A stretch of 64,000 bases of DNA from Acidobacteriota bacterium. Its GTDB lineage: Bacteria; Acidobacteriota; Thermoanaerobaculia; Gp7-AA8. Location: the NCBI GenBank assembly GCA_003223645.1, contig QHVT01000015.1, positions 1 through 64,000 on the forward strand, given 5' to 3'. The notes under the pieces were generated by a model. It was not told where the DNA came from. It saw nothing but the letters and a program-made list of their open reading frames with translations, and did no database searches. The number at the start of each line of letters is the position of its first letter. Position 1 is the stretch's first letter. This document shows, piece by piece, positions 26,427 through 33,772 of this stretch. The translations under genes and the position numbers were made by a program.

Positions 26427-27419
26427 ATGGCGAAGCGAATCCTGGTTGTGGGAGGCGCCGGCTACGTCGGCGGCGCGATCACCGATCGGCTGATCGAGGC
26501 CGGCCACCAGGTTCGCGTCTATGACGCGCTGCTCTACGAAGAGAGTTACTTCAAGCCGGTCGACTTCGTCTTCGGCGACGTCCGCGACCGCGACAAGCTG
26601 CTTCCGCTCCTTCGCTGGGCCGACGCCGTGGTCTGGCTGGCCGCGCTCGTCGGCGACGGCGCGTGCGCGCTCGATCCCGAGCTGACGCGCGCGATCAACG
26701 TCGATTCCGTCGCGTGGCTGCGCGAGCATTTCCCCGGCCGCATTCTTTTCATGTCGACGTGCTCGGTCTATGGAGCGATGGACGGGATCCTGACGGAGGA
26801 GTCGGCGACGAATCCGCTGTCCCTCTATGCGGAGACGAAGCTCGAAGCGGAAAGAATCCTCGCCGACAGCGACGCCATCTCCTTCCGCCTCGGCACGCTC
26901 TTCGGCCTCGGCGACACGTACTCGCGCATCCGGATGGATCTCGTCGTCAATACGCTGACGGTGAAGGCGTGCTTATACAAAAAAATCAGCGTGTTCGGCG
27001 GCAATCAATTTCGGCCGCTCCTGCACGTGCGCGACGTCGCGGAAGCCGTCGTCGCGAATGTCGACACCAGGCATCGCGGGATCTTCAATCTTCAGGCGAA
27101 GAACATGAAAATCGTCGACATCGCCGAACTGCTCGCAGCGCAGGTGCCGGATCTGCAAATCGTACGAACGGAAATGAAGTTTCAGGACGCCCGCAATTAC
27201 AGCGTCTCCAGCCGCAAGGCGGAAGAGGCGTTCGGCTTCGCGCCGAAGCGCAGCGTGGAAGAGGGAATCGCGGAAATGCGCCGGCTGGTCGTCGAAGGGC
27301 GCATCTGCGACATCAGCAGCGCGCGCTTCTCCAATAATGAATTTCTCCGGCCGCTGCTCGTGACTCCGCACAATCCCCTCGGATACGAAATCAAAACGGC
27401 CGCCCGCATCCGCCGCTGA
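26427..27419 (+). CDS. NAD-dependent sugar epimerase/dehydratase (extended SDR)
   Basis: A 330-residue Rossmann enzyme. The cofactor loop is VVGGAGYVGGAI, the catalytic Ser lies in STCSVYGAMDG, and YAETK supplies the Tyr-Lys pair. FGGNQFRPLLHVRDVAEAVV is typical of the nucleotide-sugar subgroup. Substrate cannot be named. It heads a compact plus-strand group: epimerase, cupin epimerase and two family 2 glycosyltransferases, with overlaps or gaps of a few bases. The group probably makes and transfers one modified sugar. Confidence 0.9.
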   Translation: MAKRILVVGGAGYVGGAITDRLIEAGHQVRVYDALLYEESYFKPVDFVFGDVRDRDKLLPLLRWADAVVWLAALVGDGACALDPELTRAINVDSVAWLREHFPGRILFMSTCSVYGAMDGILTEESATNPLSLYAETKLEAERILADSDAISFRLGTLFGLGDTYSRIRMDLVVNTLTVKACLYKKISVFGGNQFRPLLHVRDVAEAVVANVDTRHRGIFNLQAKNMKIVDIAELLAAQVPDLQIVRTEMKFQDARNYSVSSRKAEEAFGFAPKRSVEEGIAEMRRLVVEGRICDISSARFSNNEFLRPLLVTPHNPLGYEIKTAARIRR

Positions 27420-27422
27420 CCC

Positions 27423-27863
27423 ATGAACGAGCCGACTCTCATCAAAGGCCAGCTCAGCGTCGACGATCGCGGCGAAGTCGGATTCGTCAATGAATTCGCA
27501 TTCGCCGGCGTGAAGCGCTTCTATACCGTGGCCAATCACCACCGCGGTTTCGTGCGCGCGTGGCACGGCCATCGGAACGAAGCGAAATTCGTCACCGTCG
27601 TTTCCGGATCGATGCTGATCTGCTGCGTGGCCATTGACGACTGGCAATCGCCGTCCAAAGACCGGCCGGTCCATCGCTTCGTTCTGAGCGCACAGTCGCC
27701 GGCCGTGCTCGCGATTCCGGCGGGTTACGCGAACGGATTGATGTCGCTCACGGACGACGCGAAAGCCATGTTCTTTTCGACGTCGACGCTGGAAGAGTCG
27801 CGCGGCGACGATTATCGCTATCCATCGCGGCACTGGGATCCCTGGAGCGTCGAAGAGCGCTGA
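27423..27863 (+). CDS. RmlC-like cupin sugar epimerase or isomerase
   Basis: A 146-residue single-domain cupin. It contains GFVRAWHGHRNEAKFVTVVS, which resembles the conserved RGxRxWHxH strand of dTDP-sugar 3,5-epimerases, and IPAGYANGLMSL, the second conserved strand. It is shorter than RmlC (about 180 residues), so a related isomerase role is also possible. It begins 3 bases after the epimerase and its stop overlaps the next start. It likely acts on the product of the preceding enzyme. Confidence 0.8.
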   Translation: MNEPTLIKGQLSVDDRGEVGFVNEFAFAGVKRFYTVANHHRGFVRAWHGHRNEAKFVTVVSGSMLICCVAIDDWQSPSKDRPVHRFVLSAQSPAVLAIPAGYANGLMSLTDDAKAMFFSTSTLEESRGDDYRYPSRHWDPWSVEER

Positions 27864-28594
27864 TGCCGGAGCTCAGCATCATCCTCCCCTCGTTCAATGA
27901 GGAGCAGCATCTTCCGGAGACGCTGGAGAAATTGCACGACGTGGTGACGCAGACGTCGCTCGACGTGGAGACGATCGTGCTGGATGACGAGAGCCAGGAC
28001 AAGACGCTGGAGGTCGCGACCGATCTCGCCGCCCGTTATCCGGCGCTGCACGTGCGCGTGTTCCATCACGTCCGCCAGCGCGTCGGCTTCGGCGCGGTCG
28101 CGCGCTTCGGAATCGCGCATGCGCGCGGACGCTACTGCTGTTTCGTGTCCGCCGACGGCGTCGATCCGGTCGAGCTGATTCCGGAATTCGTCAAGCGGCT
28201 GCGCGCGGGCGCGCATCAGGTGCAATGCTCGCGGTATATCCGCGCCGCGGACGCGCGGTCGGTGCCGCGGAAATACCGGATTTATCAGAGCGTGTACCGC
28301 CGCCTCGTTCGCTGGCTCCTCGGCCGCGAGATCACGGACAGCACGTACGCGTTCCGCGCGTTCGACCGCGTCTACGTGCAGGCTCTCGGCCTGACGTCCA
28401 ATCGCTTCAGTCTCTGTCCCGAGATCACGTTCAAGATCGTCCTCAGCGGCGGCGTGAGCGAGCTGATTCCCGGCCAGCCCGCGCCTTACGACGCCGGCGG
28501 CTCGAATAAATTCAAACTCTCCAACGAGACCCTCGGCTACGCCTACGTCCTCTTGCGCGCGTGGATGCATCAGCGGAAACTCTATTGGTTTTGA
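27863..28594 (+). CDS. Family 2 glycosyltransferase
   Basis: A 243-residue GT2 enzyme. SIILPSFNEEQHLPETL opens the GT-A fold, IVLDDESQDKTLEV holds the donor-binding Asp pair, and CCFVSADGVDPVELI fills the DxD position. A GREITDSTYAFRAFDR segment matches the dolichol-phosphate-sugar synthase subgroup. It lacks membrane segments, so it may make a lipid-phosphate sugar for the GT-C proteins of the locus. ATG 27863 overlaps the previous stop by one base. Confidence 0.88.
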   Translation: MPELSIILPSFNEEQHLPETLEKLHDVVTQTSLDVETIVLDDESQDKTLEVATDLAARYPALHVRVFHHVRQRVGFGAVARFGIAHARGRYCCFVSADGVDPVELIPEFVKRLRAGAHQVQCSRYIRAADARSVPRKYRIYQSVYRRLVRWLLGREITDSTYAFRAFDRVYVQALGLTSNRFSLCPEITFKIVLSGGVSELIPGQPAPYDAGGSNKFKLSNETLGYAYVLLRAWMHQRKLYWF

Positions 28595-29319
28595 GCGACT
28601 CCCCTTCGTTCGCCGTGGTGATTCCGATGTTCAATGAGGAAGCCGGCGCGTCCGCCTGCGTGAGCACGGTCTGTGCGGAGTTGCAACGGCTCGATCCGAA
28701 CGCGCGCTTGTTCGTCGTCGAAGACGGCAGTCGCGATCGCACTGCCGAAATTCTCGGCGATCTCGAGAGCATGACGCCCGCATTGAAGGTGCTGTTTCAC
28801 GCCGAGAATCGCGGCTACGGACAGGCACTCGTCACCGGAGGCCATGCAGCGCACGACACGGGATTCGACTACGTCGTGTTCATGGACAGCGATCTCACGA
28901 ACGATCCGAAGGACATCGCGCGATTTCTACCGAAAATGCGCGAGGGACACGACTGCATCAAAGCTTCGCGCTACATTCCAGACGGCGGAATGATCGGTGT
29001 GCCGTGGTTCCGCCGCGTGATCTCACGCGGCGCGAATAGTGTGGCGCGAATCCTGATGCGCATTCCCATTCACGACCTCACCAACGGATTCCGCGCCGTG
29101 CGCACGTCGGCATTCGTTCGGATTCCCTTCCGCGAGCGCAAATTTGCGATCATCATGGAAGAGCTGTATCACATGAAGCGGATGGGCTGTTCGTTTGCGG
29201 AAGTGCCGAACATTTTGCGCGCGCGCAGCGGCGAGCAGCGGGCGACGAGTTTCTCGTACAGGCCGTCGACGTTCGCGCACTATCTGAAATATCCAGTGAA
29301 GTCGTTTCTGGGGCTTTAG
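28591..29319 (+). CDS. Family 2 glycosyltransferase
   Basis: A 242-residue GT2 enzyme with AVVIPMFNEEAGASACV, FVVEDGSRDRTAEIL, VVFMDSDLTNDPKDIA and HDLTNGFRAVRTSAFVR. This again matches the polyprenyl-phosphate sugar synthase type. The start is taken as TTG 28591 because it overlaps the previous stop (TTGA). GTG 28561 would add ten residues inside the upstream gene. Its end is followed by nested family B palindromes. Confidence 0.87.
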   Translation: MSDSPSFAVVIPMFNEEAGASACVSTVCAELQRLDPNARLFVVEDGSRDRTAEILGDLESMTPALKVLFHAENRGYGQALVTGGHAAHDTGFDYVVFMDSDLTNDPKDIARFLPKMREGHDCIKASRYIPDGGMIGVPWFRRVISRGANSVARILMRIPIHDLTNGFRAVRTSAFVRIPFRERKFAIIMEELYHMKRMGCSFAEVPNILRARSGEQRATSFSYRPSTFAHYLKYPVKSFLGL

Positions 29320-29320
29320 T

Positions 29321-29552
29321 GTGTCATCCTGAGCCGCGAAGACGGCGAAGAATCCCCCAGGGAACCTTGAACAAGTCGTCATCCTGAGCCGGCGAAGCGC
29401 GGCGAAGGATCTCAAAAATGCGAAACGCTCTAATTTCGAGATCCTTCGCCGTCTATGCGGCTCAGGATGACGTGCATCAGATGTTGTTCAGAGTTTCCCT
29501 AGTCGTTCTTACGCCGGGGATTCCTCGCCGTCTTCGCGGCTCGGAATGACAC
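29321..29552. repeat. Nested family B palindromes (copy within copy)
   Basis: An outer element has arms 29321-29359 (GTGTCATCCTGAGCCGCGAA) and 29514-29552 (TTCGCGGCTCGGAATGACAC at its end). Its inner stem is GGGAACCTTGAACAA against TTGTTCAGAGTTTCCC. Between these lies a complete inner copy at 29377-29472, CGTCATCCTGAGCCGGCG to CGGCTCAGGATGACG. It fills the gap before the reductase gene. Confidence 0.88.
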
Positions 29553-29563
29553 GTCACAGGAAG

Positions 29564-30364
29564 ATGCGAATTCTCGTCATCGGCGCGTCTGGAATGCTCG
29601 GCTCCGCCGTGTGCCAGGTCCTGCCTGATGCTAGAGGTGTAAGCCGTCGCGCCGGCAATTTCGATATCGACGCCGACCTCGATCCACTCGTCCAAGGCTA
29701 CGACTGGATCGTCAACGCGGTCGGCGTCACCAAGCCAATGGCACAGCGCGACGATCTGTACCGCGTCAACACACAATTCCCGCGCGCACTGGCGAATGCC
29801 GCCGAACGTTCCGGCGCACGCGTCATCCAAATCGCCACCGATGGCGTCTTCTCCGGCGCTCGCGGTTCGTACAAAGAGAGCGATCCTCACGACGCGACGG
29901 ACGATTACGGCCGCTCCAAGAGCCTCGGCGAGGTGCAATCGCCCGCCGTTCTGCACCTGCGCTGCTCCATCATCGGTCCCGAGCCGCACGAGCCGCGTTA
30001 TCTGCTGGAATGGCTGCGCCGTCAGCCGCAATCAGCCATTGTCCCCGGCTTCACCAATCACCTCTGGAACGGCATCACGACTCTGCATTTCGCGCGCATC
30101 CTTACCGGCATCGTACGCGGCGTGGACGTCCCGCCAGTGCAGCACGTGATTCCTGCAGGCGTCATTACGAAAGCCAACCTGCTGCGCGAGCTTGCGCGCG
30201 CCTATGGACGCACGGACCTGCGCATTGAAGACGTCGAAGCGCCCGAAGCGATCGATCGAACGCTCATTACCGAACGGCCGGACGTCAACGCCGCATTATG
30301 GCGGGCGGCGGGTTACCACCATCCGCCGGCGATTCCGCAAATGATCGACGAGCTCGCCCACTAA
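29564..30364 (+). CDS. RmlD-like sugar nucleotide reductase
   Basis: A 266-residue SDR of the RmlD substrate-binding family. ILVIGASGMLGSAVCQVL is the cofactor loop. ATDGVFSGARGSYKESD and DYGRSKSLGEVQ provide the active-site Ser/Thr and YxxxK. RmlD reduces dTDP-4-keto-rhamnose, but the family has other members, so the substrate is open. ATG 29564 has AGGAAG just upstream; an in-frame ATG at 29546 lies inside the repeat. It stands alone between a family B nest and a family E palindrome. Confidence 0.85.
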   Translation: MRILVIGASGMLGSAVCQVLPDARGVSRRAGNFDIDADLDPLVQGYDWIVNAVGVTKPMAQRDDLYRVNTQFPRALANAAERSGARVIQIATDGVFSGARGSYKESDPHDATDDYGRSKSLGEVQSPAVLHLRCSIIGPEPHEPRYLLEWLRRQPQSAIVPGFTNHLWNGITTLHFARILTGIVRGVDVPPVQHVIPAGVITKANLLRELARAYGRTDLRIEDVEAPEAIDRTLITERPDVNAALWRAAGYHHPPAIPQMIDELAH

Positions 30365-30372
30365 CGAAAACA

Positions 30373-30442
30373 GTGGAGCGGCGGCCGCCCTCGGCCGCCG
30401 ATTTCTCGCGAGAGGCCGGCGGCCGAGGGGCCGCCGCTCCAC
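30373..30442. repeat. Palindrome family E between convergent genes
   Basis: GTGGAGCGGCGGCCGCCCTC pairs with GAGGGGCCGCCGCTCCAC, with CGGCCGCCG/CCGGCGGCC inside and ATTTCTCGCGAGAG at the tip. It lies between convergent ends at 30364 and 30454, so it may act as a bidirectional terminator. I see no second copy in the window. Confidence 0.85.
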
Positions 30443-30453
30443 AAGTCCTGTCC

Positions 30454-31635
30454 TTACAGCCCGTCCTCGCGGTACGAGCGGCTGATGTCGAGATGATAAT
30501 TCTCCGGACGATGGCGGCGGAAGCCGTCGCTGCGCATGCGCTCCGTCAAATCCGCAATTACGCGCTGCGACGCGTTGCCGTCGCCGAGGTTGTGCTCCCA
30601 CGTTTTTCCATAGAGCGACTCGAGCTTCTGGAACACGACGTCCGCCGGATAATCAGCGGGACGCGTCGGGTCATATTTGACGGATGAGCGCGCGTCATAC
30701 ACCTGCGGACGCTCGGTCGATTTGCGGATCTGGAGCGACGGCACCTGCAATACACACGTCTCTTCGACGACGGTACCGGAATCGGTCAACAGGCCGCGCG
30801 AGTTCACCATCAGCGCGAGCATTTCCTCGTAGCCGATCGGGTCGACCATGACGACGTTCTTCGGCAGCGCGATCCCGTATTCCTGCAATACTTTTTGCGT
30901 GCGGTAGCTGGCCGTGAAATACACCTTGCGGTCGGTGCGGCCGACGAGTTCGATGATCGTCTCGAAGCTCGAACGGATGTGCACGTTCTCGCGGCGATGG
31001 CAGGTCATCAGATAAAATTCGCCGCGCTCCAGGCCGCGCGAGCGGAAGAACTCGGCCGTCGCCAGATCGTCGTAGAGCTTCTTGCGCTTGTAGTAATACT
31101 CATTGAGCACGTCCACGATCAGGTTCTGCACGATGACGATATTCGCGGGATTGAGTCCTTCCGCCACTCCCTGCGCCTTGTATTCGGGGAAATACGTGTA
31201 AATGACGTCGGCGAGGTGGTCGATCGTGCCGCGGTATTTCTCCTCCGGCATCCGCCAGTCGTACGAGCGCATGCAGCCTTCGATGTGCACGATCGGGAGA
31301 TTGAGCTGCGCCGCGGCCAGACAGCCCATCACCGTATTCGTGTCGCCGAGAAACACCGCCGCCTCCGGCCGCATCTCGTCCAGCACGGGATAGAGTTTCG
31401 AAATGACCGCCGAGCTGACCTCGGCGTCCGTGCCGCCGGTGGCATTGAGCTCGATCTCGGGCGGTTCCACGTTCAGCTCCCGAAAGAAAATGTCCTTGAG
31501 ATTGTCGGAATAATGCTGCCCCGACCAGATGAACACGACGTCGAATTCGGTGGACGCCCGGATCCCGTTCAGGATGAGACTCGCGCGGATGACGTCGGGG
31601 CGAATTCCGAGAATGATTGCCAATTTTTTCTTCAA
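30454..31635 (-). CDS. UDP-GlcNAc 2-epimerase family protein, second copy
   Basis: A 393-residue member of the WecB family, clearly diverged from the copy at 15000. Aligned blocks are LGIRPDVIRASLI, FLGDTNTVMGCLAA, HIEGCMRSYDW (HVEAGLR in the first copy), MTCHRRENVH and LLTDSGTVVEET. The changed HIEGCM block suggests another sugar nucleotide, for example a bacillosamine or fucosamine pathway substrate, but this is inference. It is 13 bases downstream of the C-methyltransferase on the same strand, so both probably act on one deoxysugar. Confidence 0.88.
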   Translation of the reverse strand: MKKKLAIILGIRPDVIRASLILNGIRASTEFDVVFIWSGQHYSDNLKDIFFRELNVEPPEIELNATGGTDAEVSSAVISKLYPVLDEMRPEAAVFLGDTNTVMGCLAAAQLNLPIVHIEGCMRSYDWRMPEEKYRGTIDHLADVIYTYFPEYKAQGVAEGLNPANIVIVQNLIVDVLNEYYYKRKKLYDDLATAEFFRSRGLERGEFYLMTCHRRENVHIRSSFETIIELVGRTDRKVYFTASYRTQKVLQEYGIALPKNVVMVDPIGYEEMLALMVNSRGLLTDSGTVVEETCVLQVPSLQIRKSTERPQVYDARSSVKYDPTRPADYPADVVFQKLESLYGKTWEHNLGDGNASQRVIADLTERMRSDGFRRHRPENYHLDISRSYREDGL

Positions 31636-31648
31636 TGAATGTTCCTTC

Positions 31649-32845
31649 TTAGAAAAATCTGAGGTCCGGCAGAGGCGTCGACCAGATTCCCTCGAACCAC
31701 GATTCCTTGGAGCGGATCAGATCGGCGTAGTTCCACGCCGTCACGAAAATGTAGTCGGGCGGATGCTTCTTCAATTCATCGGGAAATACGATCGGCGTGT
31801 GCGTGCCGGGCATCAGCTTGCCGGCGCGGAGCGGCGACGCATCGACCATACCGCCGAGGTAATGCATGGCGGCGGCGTTGACCCACATCGTGGCCTTGCC
31901 GGCGGCGCCGTAGCCCCAGATCGAATATCGCGACGCCAGCGCCGCGAAGGTGTCGCGCACGATGCGAATCTTCGACAATGAGCGGCGTCCGAATTCGTCC
32001 CACGTCTCCGGCTCATTGAGGCGGTGGCCGCTCTCCCACGCGTCCAATTCGTTCGTTGCCGCCGTCGGCGACGCATTGGCTTCCATCGACGCCACAATGC
32101 GCAGTGCGCCGCCATGCATCGGCAGCCGCTCCGCATGCGTCACTTGAAATCCGTAACGCGACAGCAGCGGACTAATCGTGCCGAGGCTGTAGAACGTGAG
32201 GTGCTCGTGATAGAGCGTGTCCCATTGCAGCTGATCGAGCAGATCGCCGGCGTACATCATCTCGAGGACGAGACGACCGTCCGGCTTCAACAGCTCGCGC
32301 GCGCCCTCGAGAATCGCTTCCGGATGGTCATTGTGCGCAAACGCGTTGCTGCCGGTCACAATGTCCGCGCGTCCGTATTCCGACGCGATCGCGCGCGCTG
32401 ATTCCGCGTCGAAGAAGCCGGCAATGGCCTTCAGACCGCGATCGCGCGCCATGTCCGTGATGTTCTGCGAGATGTCGACGCCGACCGCGGTGATGCCGGC
32501 TTTTTCCAGCGGCTCCAGAAGCACGCCGTCATTGCAGCCGAACTCCACGACCAGCCGCGGATCGAAACGCTCCTTGAGCCACGACGCGTACGATTGAAAA
32601 TGCTGGACGAGCGGCTGCACGGTCGACGACGAAAACGCATAGTCCTGAAAGAGGACGTCGGGATCGACCGGCTCGGTGATTTGCACGAGCCCGCACGCGT
32701 CGCAGGTATGGATCACCAGCGGAAAGCGGCGCTCGCCCGCAATCGCCTCGGGACCGCTGAGGAACCCGCCGGCCAGCGGCATTTCGCCGAGGTCGAGGAT
32801 GGGGTGGAGCTGCGAGCCGAGACAGGCGCGGCACGTGCCTTTCAT
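31649..32845 (-). CDS. Sugar C-methyltransferase-like protein with N-terminal zinc site
   Basis: A 398-residue protein with three regions. Residues 4-55 hold a four-Cys zinc site (CRACLG and CDACG). Residues 95-200 hold a SAM fold (VVEFGCNDGVLLEPLEKAG). The C-terminal third (YSIWGYGAAGKATMWVN and PDYIFVTAWNYADLI) matches the methyltransferase 14 type domain. This order is that of TylC3/NovU sugar C-methyltransferases, which act on dTDP-4-keto sugars. It precedes the second 2-epimerase homologue and faces away from another methyltransferase gene at 32894. Confidence 0.9.
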   Translation of the reverse strand: MKGTCRACLGSQLHPILDLGEMPLAGGFLSGPEAIAGERRFPLVIHTCDACGLVQITEPVDPDVLFQDYAFSSSTVQPLVQHFQSYASWLKERFDPRLVVEFGCNDGVLLEPLEKAGITAVGVDISQNITDMARDRGLKAIAGFFDAESARAIASEYGRADIVTGSNAFAHNDHPEAILEGARELLKPDGRLVLEMMYAGDLLDQLQWDTLYHEHLTFYSLGTISPLLSRYGFQVTHAERLPMHGGALRIVASMEANASPTAATNELDAWESGHRLNEPETWDEFGRRSLSKIRIVRDTFAALASRYSIWGYGAAGKATMWVNAAAMHYLGGMVDASPLRAGKLMPGTHTPIVFPDELKKHPPDYIFVTAWNYADLIRSKESWFEGIWSTPLPDLRFF

Positions 32846-32893
32846 GAGCGGCGCGCATCATAACCGAGATCCGGCCGGTATAATCGCGAGTCC

Positions 32894-33772
32894 GTGACGT
32901 CCACCCGACACGATTGCATCGCCTGCGGCGCGGAGCAGCGCCTCGCGTTTCACTACCGGAATTACGATTATTTCCGCTGCCGCCGCTGCGGGCACGTCTC
33001 CACCCTTCCGCTGCCCACACCGGAGCAAATCGATCAGCATTACAAAGCGCAATTCATGGACGGCAATTACCTCCTGTTGCTGAACGACCGCGGCCGGTAC
33101 ATGCCGGTTTATGAGGGTTTCGTGCGCGCGCTCGAGAAAGAGTTGTCTCGGAAAGGCGAATCCCTGGCGGGCAAGAGCGTGCTCGACATCGGCTGTTTCG
33201 CCGGCGATCTGCTCGCCATCATGCGTGACCGTGGCGCGGACGTTTGGGGCGTGGAGCTGCAGTCCGATGCGGTCGCCATTGCCAACCAACAATTACCCGG
33301 CCGCGTTTTGCAGAGCGACGTCCACTGCACGGAATTTCCGGTGATGCAGTTCGACGTCATCACCTTCACCGGCGTCATCGAGCACCTCCTCGATCCCGCC
33401 CGCTTCCTCGGCCGGGTCCGCGATCTCGTCAAACCGGGCGGCCTGATCCTCCTGCAGACGCCCAATTCGGCCTCGCTGTTCGCGCGCGTCCTGCGGAAGT
33501 ACTGGCCTCCGTACGCGCCGGTCGAGCACATCCACCTGTTCACCGAGCGAAGCCTCCGCGCGTTGCTCGAACAGCACGATTTCCGCGTCGTCGAGACGTC
33601 GCAGCATTGGAAAAAACTCCCGGTCTCCTACGTGTACAACATGTTCCGCAATTTCGGACCCGAATTTCACCGGCTCTTGAAGCCGGCCTACGGATTACTC
33701 CCCCGCTTCGCGCGCGAGGCTGTCCTGCCGTTCTACATCGGCGAAATGATCGTCGTTGCGACGCGCGTGTAA
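32894..33772 (+). CDS. SAM-dependent methyltransferase with N-terminal zinc site
   Basis: A 292-residue protein starting at GTG 32894. CIACG and CRRCG form a zinc-ribbon, then SVLDIGCFAGDLLAIM is the SAM loop, FTGVIEHLLDPARFL the post-II motif, and VRDLVKPGGLILLQTPN motif III. Substrate is unknown; sugar or lipid carrier are both possible. Its last 78 bases overlap, on the opposite strand, the last 78 bases of the YfhO-like gene at 33695. Both frames look real, so this is a true antisense overlap. Confidence 0.85.
   Translation: MTSTRHDCIACGAEQRLAFHYRNYDYFRCRRCGHVSTLPLPTPEQIDQHYKAQFMDGNYLLLLNDRGRYMPVYEGFVRALEKELSRKGESLAGKSVLDIGCFAGDLLAIMRDRGADVWGVELQSDAVAIANQQLPGRVLQSDVHCTEFPVMQFDVITFTGVIEHLLDPARFLGRVRDLVKPGGLILLQTPNSASLFARVLRKYWPPYAPVEHIHLFTERSLRALLEQHDFRVVETSQHWKKLPVSYVYNMFRNFGPEFHRLLKPAYGLLPRFAREAVLPFYIGEMIVVATRV

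Noticed and set aside
30373-30442. Family E palindrome as a structured RNA gene
   Set aside because: Position between convergent gene ends fits a terminator better, and no promoter is visible.
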